From contig NC_135556.1 in NCBI RefSeq assembly GCF_964340395.1, forward strand, positions 17,325,642-17,389,641: a stretch of DNA of 64,000 nt, in the 5' to 3' direction. Each line of letters begins with the position of its first letter. Within the stretch, counting starts at the first letter, position 1. Source of the stretch: Glandiceps talaboti. Taxonomy: Eukaryota > Hemichordata > Enteropneusta > Spengelidae. The position numbers and the translations under genes were made by a program. Below, one piece after another: positions 35,390-52,493 of this stretch. Below the pieces are notes generated by a model. It did not search any database and was not told the DNA's origin. It saw only the letters and a program-made list of their open reading frames with translations.

Positions 35390-37890
35390 GGAAACATGGC
35401 ATTACTCAAATATGATGATATTTCATCTGAAATTAAGCATACTCCTTTTAAGTTCAAACAATTGCTCCTTATATTATTTGATACCATTTTGCACACGGGT
35501 TCTTTTCCAAGACATTGGGTTGAAGGATTAACTGTACCACTGCATAAGAAGGGTTATAGAGACCAGTACCGTAGCCTGCAGGGGGGGGGGGGAAGGGGCA
35601 GGCAGCTGCCCCCTGAGATTTTTAGGGAAAAAAAGAAAAAAAAGCAACTTTTCGAATACGTAGCGATGTTATTAAAATCGTTATGTACATGACGATTCCT
35701 AGCATGTGCGCTTCGAATTGATGGTTCACTAAATTCAAAAGTGACTGTACTTACACTAACTCCTCGTTAATATGTCTCTCGATTGTACACTGGCTTAACT
35801 TTGAATAAACATGTATCGAGTCAAAAATTGTAACTTTTTGCAGTGTAGCGAATGAAAAATTCCTTGTGCGGGAAAGTGCAAAAGAAGTGCGCACATGCAC
35901 TGTGCATTTTCCGTGAGTAACAGTAGCCTTGAAAGTCTCCTTCATTTGAAGACATCAAGTTGCAATAATGTCAGAAAGTGAAACTCCAAAAAAAAAAAAA
36001 ACACGACGTCGGCCAGTCTACTAGTATTTTGACATTTGTCAGGAACAGACAGGGTAAACATACCATTTTTTATCATGTCAAAGGAAAAAGTCGTTCAAAA
36101 AGAGGTTGCCTGCATGCAGTGACTCCGAAAATGCGCTCGATCTAATTTACATCTTGTTCCTTATATTAAAACATTTACTGATATAACAGCAGATCACTTT
36201 TTGGAATATTTGGTGGCCCTGAAAAACTGTTAAACTAGGTACAGTTTCAGATCCACTCTTTGAAGATCCACTTTCAATTGTGTTCGATGTTATCTTTGGT
36301 TGAAATGTCGTTTGATATAATTATTTCACTGCACTGACAATAGCGTTATTCCGCAATTCATTTTGAAGGGACAATTTGCTATGGAAAGAATGGCTCTGAA
36401 TTTGTAAACAGAGCTGTACCTTCGACATCAAAATCCAAACTTCAATTTCCATTATACTGAGTTCACCTTGGGTTTCGACATAAAGTAGGGCCATACAAGT
36501 TTTGGGAATGACAGAAAAAAAAATCTGTTCAAAATGTTAGTTCCTTCCCATTATATAAGCACAGACTTTAGGGCAAATATTTGGGTAAAGAGGAGGGTTA
36601 TTTTGTTGTGTTATTTATTTGAGAAAGTACCATCCAATTTTTTTATTTACAAGTTTTTTTTTTTTACTTTGAATGTGACATCTTTTCGGCAACTACTTTC
36701 AAAAGATACGACATTAGGTCAGAAAAATCAAAAAGGCTGTTCAACGGACCCGACCTACCCATATTTTTGGCTTTTCAATATATATATTTTTTTTGTGATG
36801 GGCAATATATCCTCAGTAAAATGTACACTTTGTTTCAAAATTAAGGAGATTTCTTTACTTTATCTGACTAGTACATGTAACAATATACATTTGAGTCTAT
36901 TCCAAATTATATAATATCGTATACAGTGGTTTACTTGGCACTGATGATGCATTCAAGCTTGAACTGAGATTACATTAAACTGTTGCACATCCAACGTGAA
37001 CTATTAAAAAAGAATTGAGCAAAGGTTTACGAGCATGGGAAGTGGGTTGAGCAGTCATTGGGCCATCAAATGTCTGATAGCCTGAAAGTCTTGAAATGTT
37101 TTGCTCTTTATTCGGGATTTTTTGGAACCAAATTAAAATTCAAGTCATTTACCAAGTGCACATCTGCAAAATATCAGCTTTGCCACAACAAAATACACTT
37201 CCAGATAATATGTACTGCATAGCATAATTGTCCGTCAACTTTAAATTATGTCTATGGTTTGATATTTTATGCCTCTAAATGGCCTCCTACAATGTCTTAT
37301 TTTCATTTTTTTTCGTCTTTGGAAGTGTCTCCTTCCTATCAGTAGCGATCAAGTAGCCACCTTTCTAAATTTTAAATGCATGATTGCATCAAGACAAAGT
37401 TCTGCCCACCCCACCCCCCTGGCAATTTGGTCAGGCTACGGCCATGGAGACAAAGCAAACAATATAGAGGTATACCACTTTTACCTGCATTTATTAAAAT
37501 TTTCAGCTATATTATTTACCAAAGATTATTGTCTTGGTTAGAATTGCACTACCCCCTTGTTGAAGAGCAAACAGGAATTGTACAGAAGATAACATTTTAT
37601 TTTAAACACCATTATTACTATGTCATTAAATGGTAGATTGTACTGTGGCTTTATAGATTTTGAGAAAGTATTTGATAGAATTAATCAGGTCTGCTAATGT
37701 ACAAACTAGCAAAAATTGGTATTACAGGAAAATTATTCTTAGTGTTATACTCCATGTACTCTGGTATTAAAGCTAGTGTCCGTACCCCAAGTGGTATCCC
37801 AGAAGTTCAACAAGGTAGTGTCTTATCTCCTCTTCTGTTCACTTTATTTGTCAACGATCTTGGAGAGGCATTCTATCATGGTTATTCCAT
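35390..37890 (+). pseudogene. Second LINE relic, split by a hAT-like insertion
   Basis: The left part (35390-35563) encodes LFDTILHTGSFPRHWVEGLT and VPLHKKG, the start of a non-LTR reverse transcriptase. The right part (37447-37890) resumes with NNYRGIPLLPAF-like sequence, then YQRLLSWLE, IDFEKVFDRIN, and QQGSVLSPLLFTLFVNDLGE. The interruption falls within a single reading of the conserved GDKxNNYRGI region, which dates the insertion after the LINE. Several frame shifts mark decay. The FADD/YADD box is not found before the homology ends. Confidence 0.8.
35564..37446. mobile_element. hAT-like DNA transposon insertion, non-coding remnant
   Basis: The left end CAGTACCGTAGCCTGCAGGG, with a G run, is mirrored at the right end by a C run and CAGGCTACGGCCATG. 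The shared core is CCGTAGCCTG. CAGxxxCGTAGCC ends followed by a G-rich stretch are common among animal hAT elements. Flanks share GAGAC (35559-35563, 37447-37451); allowing for an uncertain right edge, ATAGAGAC and ATGGAGAC match at seven of eight bases. The left 700 bp match a second copy at 60080. Internal ORFs (such as 36534-36914) show no transposase motif. Confidence 0.65.
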
Positions 37891-37894
37891 AACT

Positions 37895-38300
37895 TATAGA
37901 GAACTGGGTCATTTTCGCTATTTTTGGACCAATTCGGAAGAACTACGTCATCTCCGGTCATTTTGCAACATTGTAGTCATTTTGAGCGGGAAATACCCAA
38001 TTTTTACATGTGTTTTTCGGAGTTTAGCAGGTGTGGCGTAACGAGCCTTCACATGGTAAAATTATTTTCATAGTAGTTTAGTTACCATAGTAATTACTGT
38101 CTACTATAGTTTAGACCCAAAACGTCATATCTAGGACAGCTAACTACCTTTAGTATAGAGAACTGGGTCATTTTCGCTCTTTTTCTACCAATTCGAAAGA
38201 ATTACATCATCTCCGGACAGTTCGCAACATTGTAGTCATTTTAAGCGGAAAATACCTAAGTTGTACATGTATTTTTCGGAGTTTAGGGTGAACCGTCGAG
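37895..38300. repeat. Direct repeat pair, about 145 bp, offset 259 bp
   Basis: TATAGAGAACTGGGTCATTT, then CGCTATTTTT, AATTCGGAAGAA, CATTGTAGTCATTTT and TTTTTCGGAGTTTAG recur at 38154-38300 with about 10 percent difference. The first copy starts right where the LINE relic ends. This may be a tandem satellite or an undefined transposon end. Confidence 0.7.
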
Positions 38301-38800
38301 AGTTACTTGCGGACCAGCAGTGTGTTGTAAAGTCTGGTGTTAATTGTAGCATGTGGACCGTAAGGTCTGGTATAACAAACCTGTGAACTGCACGGCTTTG
38401 GTGACGGAGAATACAGTACGGTTGGTGTGTTGAATTGCAGGCAAATGTATTATCTGTTTTCTTCACATCCTGTGTGCGACGTTAAACCGGGCCCCATATG
38501 GCGAGGACGCGCTCTAATTATGATGTAACTGGGTATCAAGAACCCAAGGTAATTTTGTGAACAGATCTGTCTATAGTAAGCAAGCCGATGTTCGGTTGGC
38601 TGGGGAATTGAATAGACGGGGATTATGACGCAGGTCTACAAAAACAAGGCTTTCTTTCATCAAGTATGAAAGATATGCATGATGCTTGATGCTTTTCAAA
38701 ACATTTACTGTATTGTGGTTACTGCAGTAGTATTCCATATTGCTACACGACGGTCGTACACATGTAGCACCAAATACCTCTATGTAGATACGAATATATT
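38301..38800. other. Non-coding stretch
   Basis: Short GTCTGGT-type motifs recur (38330-38370) and GTGTGCGACGTTAAACC near 38471 resembles a SINE 3' end, but no A/B box is found. A 102-codon minus-strand ORF at 38571-38879 has no recognisable domain. Confidence 0.35.
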
Positions 38801-39345
38801 TACACTCTTTGTCATGGTCATAAATGCTTAGCATCTGGGTGTTTGAGGCACAGACAGTCCTTGTTTGAGACACGCACAATCAACAAAACAAACCGTCTTG
38901 TCAATAGTGAGCGCGACCGATCTTTTTATTGCCCATGATAGAACACTTCTCTCGTACGCCCTGCCCTGTCCTATACATCATTTCATGGGACTGACTACTC
39001 GAACTGGCAACACTTCATATGCTCTTTTCTGTCGTGTGTAAAAGAATTTTCTTTGCGACTTGCACAAAAATTACTCTGGTACTGTGGCAGTCGCACGAAC
39101 TCTGTTATGTTCTACTATTCCTTGCACCAATATGAAATCTTGTCCAATCGCTTCATCCCAACCGGCCACCCTATCGTCTTCCATGCATCAGTTTGTGTGG
39201 TCTCGACCACCACACAAATGAAGTTGTAACATATATGGCGGAATGCTTTGAAAAAGTTGTCTCAGACCAACGCATCTTATGATGTGTCCTGGTTTAGAGT
39301 AGATTGTTGCATAAACCTCAACATTCTAAGCATTTATGTCAAGAA
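38801..39345. mobile_element. Relative of the fold-back element at 52935
   Basis: TACACTCTTTGTCATGGTCA, AATGCTTAGCATCTGGGTG and TTGAGGCACAGACAGTCCTT match the left arm of the 52935 element. At the other end, ACGCATCTTATGATGTGTCC, TTTAGAGTAGATTGTTGCA and TCTAAGCATTTATGTC match its right arm. A palindrome, TTTGTGTGGTCTCGACCACC followed by ACACAAA, lies in the middle. The interior is otherwise diverged. Confidence 0.55.
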
Positions 39346-39537
39346 TTTTGTGTTTCAAGTTCACAACACCAGTCCCAATGCTAAGTTTTTAAAGTTTTGA
39401 CAGTGGAAGTTTATATAGGGAAATTGTACGGTGTTTTTTGCTTTTGCAAGAGACGTCAGTATTAAACATGGCAATTCCTAAAGTTGAAAGTAATATGAGA
39501 CCTTTTCGGCTCTATTACATTCAAAATAGAATCATTC

Positions 39538-39541
<4 letters not shown>

Positions 39542-39620
<79 letters not shown>
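39542..39620. repeat. (GA)n microsatellite next to the L2-like LINE tail
   Basis: About 79 bp of GA directly follows the TTGA-repeat 3' tail of the LINE (minus strand). Confidence 0.97.
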
Positions 39621-43392
<3,772 letters not shown>

Positions 43393-43700
43393 GAACCAAA
43401 TGAAATATGGCAGTATTTCCTCCGTCAATTGTCAATGATGCTCAATCGCTTGCTAGATGTTTTGTTATGTCACGTATATTGATGTTTGTAATTTTAACAC
43501 TGACAATGTTTGTAATTTTAACAGACATTTTATCATAGTCAGCGACAACAATACTTATTCACAATACTCGTTATTTAGTGCCACTGCAGTTTACTGCTCC
43601 TTTCTGTGTTTAATTTATTAATCACGTAAATGCCAAATGAGAAAAATACCGCTTTTCAACAGCAGGCGTTCTAGTTGTCTGACTTCACGAAAGTTTCACA

Positions 43701-43845
43701 AGCTGTGTGATGTGTATAATTTTATGTTATTTGCCAAATACTGTTCCATATCCAGAAGCGAGCCGTTATACCGGCAAAATTACGTCGAGCAAGATGTGGA
43801 AGTTGGAACAGTATTTGGCAAATAACATACACGTCACCTGCCACT
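43701..43845. repeat. Perfect 26-bp inverted repeat (hairpin or MITE core)
   Basis: TATGTTATTTGCCAAATACT plus GTTCCA at 43723-43748 is exactly mirrored at 43804-43829, with a 55-bp spacer. Outside the perfect arms, GTGATGTGTAT at the left pairs imperfectly with ATACACGTCAC at the right after a short indel. Confidence 0.85.
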
Positions 43846-45512
43846 GCAAATACATTTTTTGAATGTCTGAAAATGCGGTTTCATTTTAAAGTAAAATCAC
43901 TTCCGAGTTATACTGTTGAGCGTATTTATCACGCACCTCTCCGATAACTGCAATGCGGTTGTTTACATGTCAGCCTTAACTTTATCATCATCCAATCAGA
44001 GTGCGCGTTTGCTCAGTAGCATGACGTAATGTTTACTATTTGCATATCACTCAGTGACATATTCAACTTAATAACCTTCAGATGAAAAATGAGTACGTCT
44101 TTGTTTTGCGTACTGTATTCCATTAAATGTACAGAAATGTTCGTGGCATGCTTTGTTCTAGTTAAGCAAATATTACACCCTCTGTAGTGATAATTTTGAT
44201 ATCTTTCATAAATTTAGGAATTCATGTTTACGATCGCATGACGACCGTGCGTTCGCCGTCATGTCACTGGACTTTCGCCGTTCTGTGTGGAATGTTTGAC
44301 TATTTCCCTGTGACATGAAAAGTACAGTTCAAAGACTTGCTACAATGTATACAACGGTTGACAACAAATTTGGCATTGGAAATGCTGGATATAGCTGGAT
44401 TTCTAGTTGCCTGCTAGGTTTGTTTACAAGGGGACGTGCAGTGATCACGTGATACAACAAGCAAAAATACGACTGTTGGCGAAAAATACGCCTGCATATC
44501 TGCAGTTCTCTCGACCAATCAGAATGCGAGATTGGTGACAGGTGACGTATAATAGAAATAATTAATTATGTGACTTTACAAGACGACGTATTTAACTTTA
44601 TCTACATTTGCTGTTCTAAATGTAACTAAATTGACAAATAGACTATTTTTGGCATATTTACATATTAAGTCGACGATGTTTTACATATTTACATATTCAC
44701 GACTATGTTTGTTGTTTTTACATAATTTAAAGCTGCACTAGCTGCAATTGAAAAGTTTTTAAAAAACCCTTTGTTAGATATAATGGCTTATTCGTAATAT
44801 CGTGAGTAAACATGTGACTAAACATATTTGTCTAGCTGTACACATAATATTGTACAATAACTCCAGTCGTATTGATTTTGGGGTCTGCATCCAAAAATCA
44901 ACGACCCTATTGAATCACTACTTGCTACTACTTATGGATACAATCGATCTCAATTAATATATGCAAAATCTAATCATTGGTATTTTAATAGTTTTCAGTG
45001 AATATATTGTTGGTTCTCTGATCGACAAAATAATGCTCTAGTTAGGTTAACAAGGGTTAAGTAAGTTATTTTAATAATTATCAGCCAAAGTAGAATGTTT
45101 TAAAGTTAGGTGAAGAACAGGATACTACTTCATCTTTCATTTTAGTGATCTTTATTGAATCATTCATCCAGCAATTTAGCGCTTCGAAGTCAGTTTTAGA
45201 AAAAAACACACACTCCACACTTGTGCGTGTTTAAGATTGACGGATGCTCTAATACTGAAGTTAATATTCCTGACGTGTATATTAGTATTAGTCTTGAGCA
45301 ATTCCATTAATAATTGGATAAATGCACCGACGTAGCTAGATGTCTTCTTTACTCTTGGCTGATCATGCGGAAGACTTTCAAATTGTTTGACGTAAAGTTT
45401 CTTTATGAAATCACTTACAGGTCAAGTGACTGAGAGCATATACAACGTGTCCAGTGGCAACTTTAATCCAGTTGTATTGTACATATAGGTGTGTGACATT
45501 ATATCATCCGAT

Positions 45513-45515
<3 letters not shown>
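43846..45515. other. Gene-poor DNA
   Basis: No supported gene. Two similar phrases, CCAATCAGAGTGCG (43990) and CCAATCAGAATGCG (44515), recur with nearby GTGACGTA-type sequence and could be decayed transposon or promoter-like fragments. Confidence 0.4.

Positions 45516-45570
<55 letters not shown>
45516..45570. repeat. (ATC)n microsatellite
   Basis: About 18 uninterrupted ATC units. Confidence 0.97.
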
Positions 45571-48500
45571 CGTTCATGATAATCATGTTCTTTTTGTTTC
45601 TTACATTTTTAATTTCAAATTCACATCTTTACCGGTGCTTGAATGTATTGGAATTCTGAATTGTAAAAGTGATGTTCACATTACACGATTTTGCAAGTGA
45701 TATCGAATCACAGTAATTGTAAATTCCATATAATAAACAATTGTTGGGGAATGTAAGAAACAACTCAGCTGTGGAACAATAAAAGTTAGATAGGAATGAA
45801 ACTAAAGGACTGTAATACACTCTTATTGAATAATAACTATTCGCTGTACAATCCATTAAGTTAATGAGAAATGCACATTTTTTTTTGCGCAGACCCAACA
45901 AGGCATGCCTTCCAAAGGTTTAATCCGTCTCATTCGTTTACCTTTAAAAGGAAATTGTTCGTAGATTTAAGACATTCTATAATCTGCTAATGCTTTTAAC
46001 GTCTCGTTTCTGTCGCCAGGTTCGTAAAGGATCAAAAAAAGAATATGTGTAAGATACGTCTTCTGGGACGTCTTGTTTCATATTGTTTTGAGTTACATGA
46101 GGGTTTTCCACAAAGACAGGCATGGTCACCCACTGTCAGAATGTGGAAAGTTAGAGTGCTATATATCTCATTGTTCCACTGTTGTCGTTTTAAAGTAATA
46201 CGTATACTTTCAAAGCTATTCATTTGATGATAATGATATTAAGTGGTTTATTTACCAAAATGTATAAATGATTACAAAATAATGGTAACAGAAAACAAAA
46301 GAGAGAAGGGTAAATAGGGAGTCAAGAAATAACTTACAGCTAGTCTAGCCTGACCATCCGACATTGTACACTGTGAATGATAACAATAAGAGGGTTCAGT
46401 CATCATTGGGACTGAAATACATATATAACGGGGAGAACAAGATAAATGAATAAATGTACACATAAAAGTCTATTTTACTGCATGAAAAGTCTATACAACA
46501 AACGAAAAGTCTACACCTCTAAGTTTATAATTTAATCACCAGTACTGCTCTACTAATTTTAAAATTTAAAGATTTCAAAGGTTTCCTAAAAAGATGTGGA
46601 TAATTTTTCGATCAGATTGGAATAAAGTATAAAGGCATTGTACAAAAGTAATAAAATACTTAATGGTGAAATGTGTCTGTCTATATAGAATTTCTTCCTT
46701 TTGTCAATATGGTCAGACCAGGTAAGGTGTTTATCTAATGAAATTCCAACAAAAGAGACAAGAGGCTACAAAAGTCATCAACTAGTCTACCGAAGATAAG
46801 TACGTGGATTCAGTGATTCAGACAACTCTCATCAACCAGTCTACCGAAGATAAGTACGTGGATTCAGTGATATTTGAAAACTAATTAAGATAAGAAATAA
46901 ATTGTGCAGTGTGTGAAATATTCGAATAGTGAGAGTACATCTCACGGCATTCAACCTTTGTTGAACCTCAGCACAAAATGATAGACGATGGTCTTTGAAA
47001 TGTTCTATTAACACCATTAAATAGAGTAAATGACGCTATTTTCATTACGTTGACTTGTATTACAAGTTACACACTTGCAGTGCTGTGAAAATAGTATGCT
47101 TCACAATTATATTTTCATTTAACGTTTTTACCTAAATTTGGATTCTATATGCTTTACATTTTTGCGGCTGTTTACTATACAACGACATATTTGATCACCG
47201 TGTTTTCTGCCTGGTTCATTTCAAGTACAAAAGATTGTATTCACAATCAAACATTTTTTTTTTCAAATGGTAGGCGACCAATATTTAAAAAGTGTGCAAT
47301 GGGATTTTATAGAAAATGTTATTATAGCCTTTGAAATTGCTGAATATCACTTTCATTATTTACAAACAGACTGCTGAACTAAATATCGTCTACTTAGTTA
47401 ACTTTACATTATTTGTGTAATTGTTTTCAAGGGACAATTCACTTTTAGTGTGCTATTTAGTGTCGAAATCCATTAGCAGCATCGTTATTGGTCATGGCCT
47501 ACGAATTATGATTCACTGCATGTCAGCGACCATCAATTTTACCAGCCCGTTTCAATCTTTTAAGTAGAATAAAACGTGAGGAGTGCCTTAACCCAGAACG
47601 TATAGCAGTAAGTTAAGCTCTCAATTAAATGTTATTGAATTCGATTTATTGCAGTGTTGGATTCAAAATACATGGGTCACAGTATTAAGCTTTATGAAAC
47701 CATATGATTGATCGAGTAATTACACAGCATCGTATCAAAGAGCATTTAGCGCCGTCAATACGTTTGTAGATGATTGTACTTCAATCCGATTGTATGTACC
47801 TCAGAGTCTCGTAATCGAATCAAGTTTAATTTTCCCTTAATGTTCTTCAAAGGTCAGATATCGTTTCCTTTAGTCGACGTCATTAGGCCCACACGGATTA
47901 ACCTTCATTCCAGGGCGATGTAAGTGCAGCTATTTTGGGATGGTTTACGCGCCAAGCTGTAATACGTCTTGACAACTATTAGTATTACTGGCTTTAAAGT
48001 AATCTGTTCATGCTTTGTTTTTCCCAGGTACCATTATAACGATACCTGTTTAGTTGAAGGCATTTATCACGGGCCATTATCACAATTGCGGAAATACAAA
48101 GTTTACTTCTCAGGAACTTCAACATAGATTACAACCATGACACCCCTTTTAGTAATACGCTCGTAGCGTTCACATACCGTCACCAACAATAGTCTACTGT
48201 AATGACACACTCTCTTAAAATATCAAGCAAGGCTACTGAAAATTGTCTGTGTCGAGATATGGGCAATAATCCTCCAATGTTTTAACAAGATTACCTATTC
48301 AGCAATATTTTGATCATCTGTCCAAAATGGATAAAGGTAGGCGGTTCAGCCGATTCCATCGTAAAAGCTGGAATAGTCGATTTTCCGGTTCCAAGATGCA
48401 TTTCGCGAGAGGACGTCGCTTATGTTTATTGCATTTGCAATAACATTTTCATCAGGAAATGATGGTAAGACATGTTGACCTCTTTAATTATGGGTGATTT

Positions 48501-51500
48501 TATAGAACAAAGACTGAACGCCATCGATGACAGAGTGGGATTTTACGGGTAAACCCAGGGTACCGTCATGTGACAACCATCCCCCTGAGTAGCGCGTGCA
48601 AACACCTCCGCGCGTACAGAATACATGGCATTGTATGGAGAGACGCGCAATGCATCTTGGAACCGGCAACAGGTCTATGGAAGGCTACTTCTATCCATCA
48701 ACAAACGCTCCCCCTCAAAGCGGCTTTTAAAGTGCCTTTCAGAAAATCTTCTTGCATGTCTGTTGATGATGGTTGAGTACACTAACTTTAGTGGTGTCAT
48801 GTGATCGATGAACTTATTGCGTTAAAAAAACTCACGGAGTCGGTGAAGAGTACGACATGGACTACCCAGCACAAAAACTCTCTTAGACTAGTAATAGATT
48901 GTTAGCCCGTATTCGACAGTGCTAGTCAAGTGGCATCGGCATATTGAAAGTAACAACCTCTGCGCGTGTCCGTACATCTTAATGCATTCATTCACCTCAC
49001 TACTTAAAAATACATGTATCTACCCTGTTTGACTATTACCCTATACATGAGCTTTTCCTTGTACACGTACAGGTTTATCAGAAACCAAATTGATCTTGAG
49101 AAAGTAAATTAGAATCCAGAGCATATCATGTGCAGACGAATTTCTTTAATAAATACCGCCAAGACTAAAACGGAATGAAGTCATGTAAATTAAAGAAACT
49201 AATTCTCCATGTGCGAGCATTGAATCCTCACGTCTGTTGACAGCCCGTACAATCGATAATACTATGGCAAATGAGAGTGAATTAGTATGTTTTGTAGATA
49301 AACACGCAAACGATTTTGATGTCAGGTAATGATTTTTTTTATCCTCAAGATGTTGAAGTCGTATCACATGCATAATTTGTAAGAGTGTCACATAAGAAAT
49401 GTTGAGATGGTCACACGATATTTACTTCAAACAACGAATGATCAGTACCACAATCATAGGCATTGATAACCTTATATACCCCAAGCTCATGAAGATAAGA
49501 ACTTCCGAGATTACCTAATATCTTTGTTACACTTCCCGCTCTCATCATTTTTCTCCTTGCACCAAAACTAACAATTTATTCACTGCATGGTTGTCAGCAG
49601 GGATTTAACTGATCTGTGTCTGTATCTGTATAAATACGGCGAATAACAGCTAACTTGTATATGATTGAAGGAGGGAGAAGGCATTTAGTCGAGCTGGATG
49701 GATGCTTTGAAGGCATCAATCAGCTCCAGTTTTAACTAAACTATCTTCCAGCTTGTTTCAGTATATATTAATTGTTTGTCAAAAGAATGCATTTTTTGAA
49801 GATGTCTGTATTGCAGTTTGGTATCTGGTAAGAGCGAGAATTATTTGTTGCATATTTTTCCACAGTGTTTGTGCTGGCGAATCCCTCGAATATCCTTGGT
49901 TCTATTCAATTATGCTTTATTTCCAATGGTTTCTAACTACTCGTGGCTTCAACTATGACATAATTTTAAGTGAGGTATTAACGGTATTGGTGCATGAAAG
50001 GTCTTTTCAAGCATAAAATAGTGCCTCGTTGAGAAATGATATATTAAATTCCATATGTACCGATGTATTAGGATTGTACCGCTCATTATCTACATCAACC
50101 AAACGTCATTACACAGTATAGGTTAAACCTTTCTATTTTGATGAAAAATAATGTTTTATAGCCTTTCAAGAACGCCTACGCTTTGAAATTCATAAATCTT
50201 CTACAACGTACCCTTCAATGCAGAACATTTATCAAAGAAAAAACCTTGAGATATTACGCCAATCAACATATGATGTGCATTCATACCAGGAAAAAAGATA
50301 CACTCAGTTTTATTTCCATAACAACACATGACATATTGCTTCAATTCTATTTCCAGCAAACTTCCGTGCTTCAAACAGACGTCACATAGTGTACTTGAGA
50401 AGGAACAGGCACTATCCTTTGTTGAACTGTCTATGGTTTAGATGGAAATCATGATGCTTTTGACGACAAGGCTGACAGAAATGCTCAATGAACATGAGAA
50501 TATAGGAACGATTCGAAAACAGTGACGCAGTTAACGTTCATTATGTATGCAGACTATTCCTCAGGGACGGGTCATTTTCTCCAAGGGGTGGGGTGGTGGA
50601 CGGGGCCGGTAGATATTTCCATCGGGCCGACATAATGTGTCTGCCCCTCTCAGTAAACCCTAAACAGGTTAACACAATGTCACAGTACCGTCATGTAAAT
50701 AGTAACTAAATGTGTACACAAAGTTTAACAACATATTGACAGTAGAATTTAGGTGAGAACTAGAGCTTGAGACGGGGATATGTTTACCGCTCGTGTGTGT
50801 GTGGCAGGGTGTCTCATATGATCTGGCCTCAGAAGTTCAGGAGGGTTGCCGTTGTGCTTAGTTTATTGAGACCCTTACGGTGTCCGATTTACAAGAGTGC
50901 ACGGAACCGTCATGTTTTGAAGTGCCTTGCACGAATTTGTGCGAGTGTGGGCGTCTTCATTTATAAGCACTGGTCTTGTGCTCTTTGTGAAGAAGTTAGG
51001 TAAGAAAATGGGGACAAGAAAAATGCCACAGTTGAGATACGTTCATATCATTAAATGAATTGTTCTTTCATCAATGCCAATCCAAGACACAACCCCCCCC
51101 TTTTAAAATTTTCAGAACAGAATACCCCCCCCCCCACCATTCCCAATTCCAATTTCAAAAAAAGGATGACCCGATCAATCTATCGACCCAGCTACCCGCT
51201 GAAGAAGCTGACCACTTCCTTGAGCAAGTGGAAGATTTACTTGACATGTGTTAACACAATCTTGCAGCAAGATATTGGTGTATTAGCTAAAGCAAAATTG
51301 CAGAGGTGACAGATAAAACGCTCGTGAAGGCAAGACATGCTACTGACCTGCGTCAGGTACATAAAAAATATACGAGATGTGCATGATGAGCATAGCTTCT
51401 CCTTGTCCACTTGTATGCATCATCTGAGATTTGGGGTCTCGGTGACGTTGTGCTTTAGCGGCCCTGTCAGAGGTTAACGAAAGCGTTTAATGTAGATAAT

Positions 51501-52484
51501 ACTACCGTTTCATCTTTTAATCGATTTTGCTTCATATTCCACGAACACGTTTTTAATGGTGATATAAACACATGCATCACCTTTACCAAGGATTAGAGTC
51601 AATAATGGTGACAACGGTACATGTACGTATCTAGTTTATCGTCAACGTTTGTCTGTAGTACATTAGCCAAATTGAGTTTAATCTTCATTGCATGGTCTGG
51701 TAAATGTGTAATGCTTGATCGGTGACATAACCGTCTGATCTCTACGGCACCGCTGAAACAAGCATAACATGAAGTGAGTTTTATTCGATACAAAATAGGT
51801 AGATATTATGTTTTGTAAGCCACGTAACATTAGATGCAGATGCTTCCAAGATGTCGATACTTTCCCATCTGTTAGTTTCTTTGATGACGTCCTTAAGAGG
51901 ATTGCCGTCTCAAAAAGTAGACGTCACGTTTCAGAAACCAATATAATCATGCCACACGTTCCGTGAGTAACGTATGTCCCACCGAAAGCACTGCACTCTC
52001 ACCTCAAGAGTTTTTATACATCTCTGAGAGTCACACCATATGGCAGCTACACAGTGTAATGTTGTTACTCAATTGTATATACACACATTAAGCTCAGCAT
52101 TCCTTTGAAAGATTGGGACTGTCAATAAGCCAAGGTTATGGTATTTGTTTGGTATTAACTTTTTGAGATATTGTTTTCAAATATTACTTTACAAGTTGAA
52201 TGCCACGCCCCAAATTATTAGTGCAATTACATGTAAGCCTTGTGTGACTGGACGTTAGGGACTGTCTTCAAAGGTATGTCACTAAGGACATTAGATAAAC
52301 GTTGCCACGTGAGTGAAGTATTTAGTTGAGTTTTTTAATTGACGTTTCTTCTGGTTTGATACATGTTTAATTGTGATTTGCATAATATAAAGTAACCATC
52401 TCAGTATGATAATATGCTAATTACGAGAGGATTGATGGTTAGGGTTATTTATCTGAAATTTCAGTGTCAATGTCATCCCATTCC
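45571..52484. other. Gene-poor DNA
   Basis: About 7 kb without a supported gene. ORFs are all under 91 codons and show no recognised domain. Two G/C-rich patches (about 50570-50620, 51090-51140) may be remnants of DNA transposon ends. A short frame near 51150-51254 (LPAEEADHFLEQVEDLLDMC) looks protein-like but lacks context. Confidence 0.45.
46775..46871. repeat. Tandem duplication, 54-bp unit
   Basis: TCATCAACTAGTCTACCGAA plus GATAAGTACGTGGATTCAGTGAT is repeated once at a 54-bp offset with one difference. Confidence 0.88.
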
Positions 52485-52493
52485 TCAACATTG

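Noticed and set aside
36534-36914. 126-codon ORF inside the hAT-like element, checked as a transposase
   Set aside because: Phe-rich, AT-driven composition, with no hAT dimerisation or catalytic motif.
50570-51180. Possible TIR element between the G-rich and C-rich patches
   Set aside because: The inverted match is only a few bases around CGGGTCAT and does not extend, so it is not supported.
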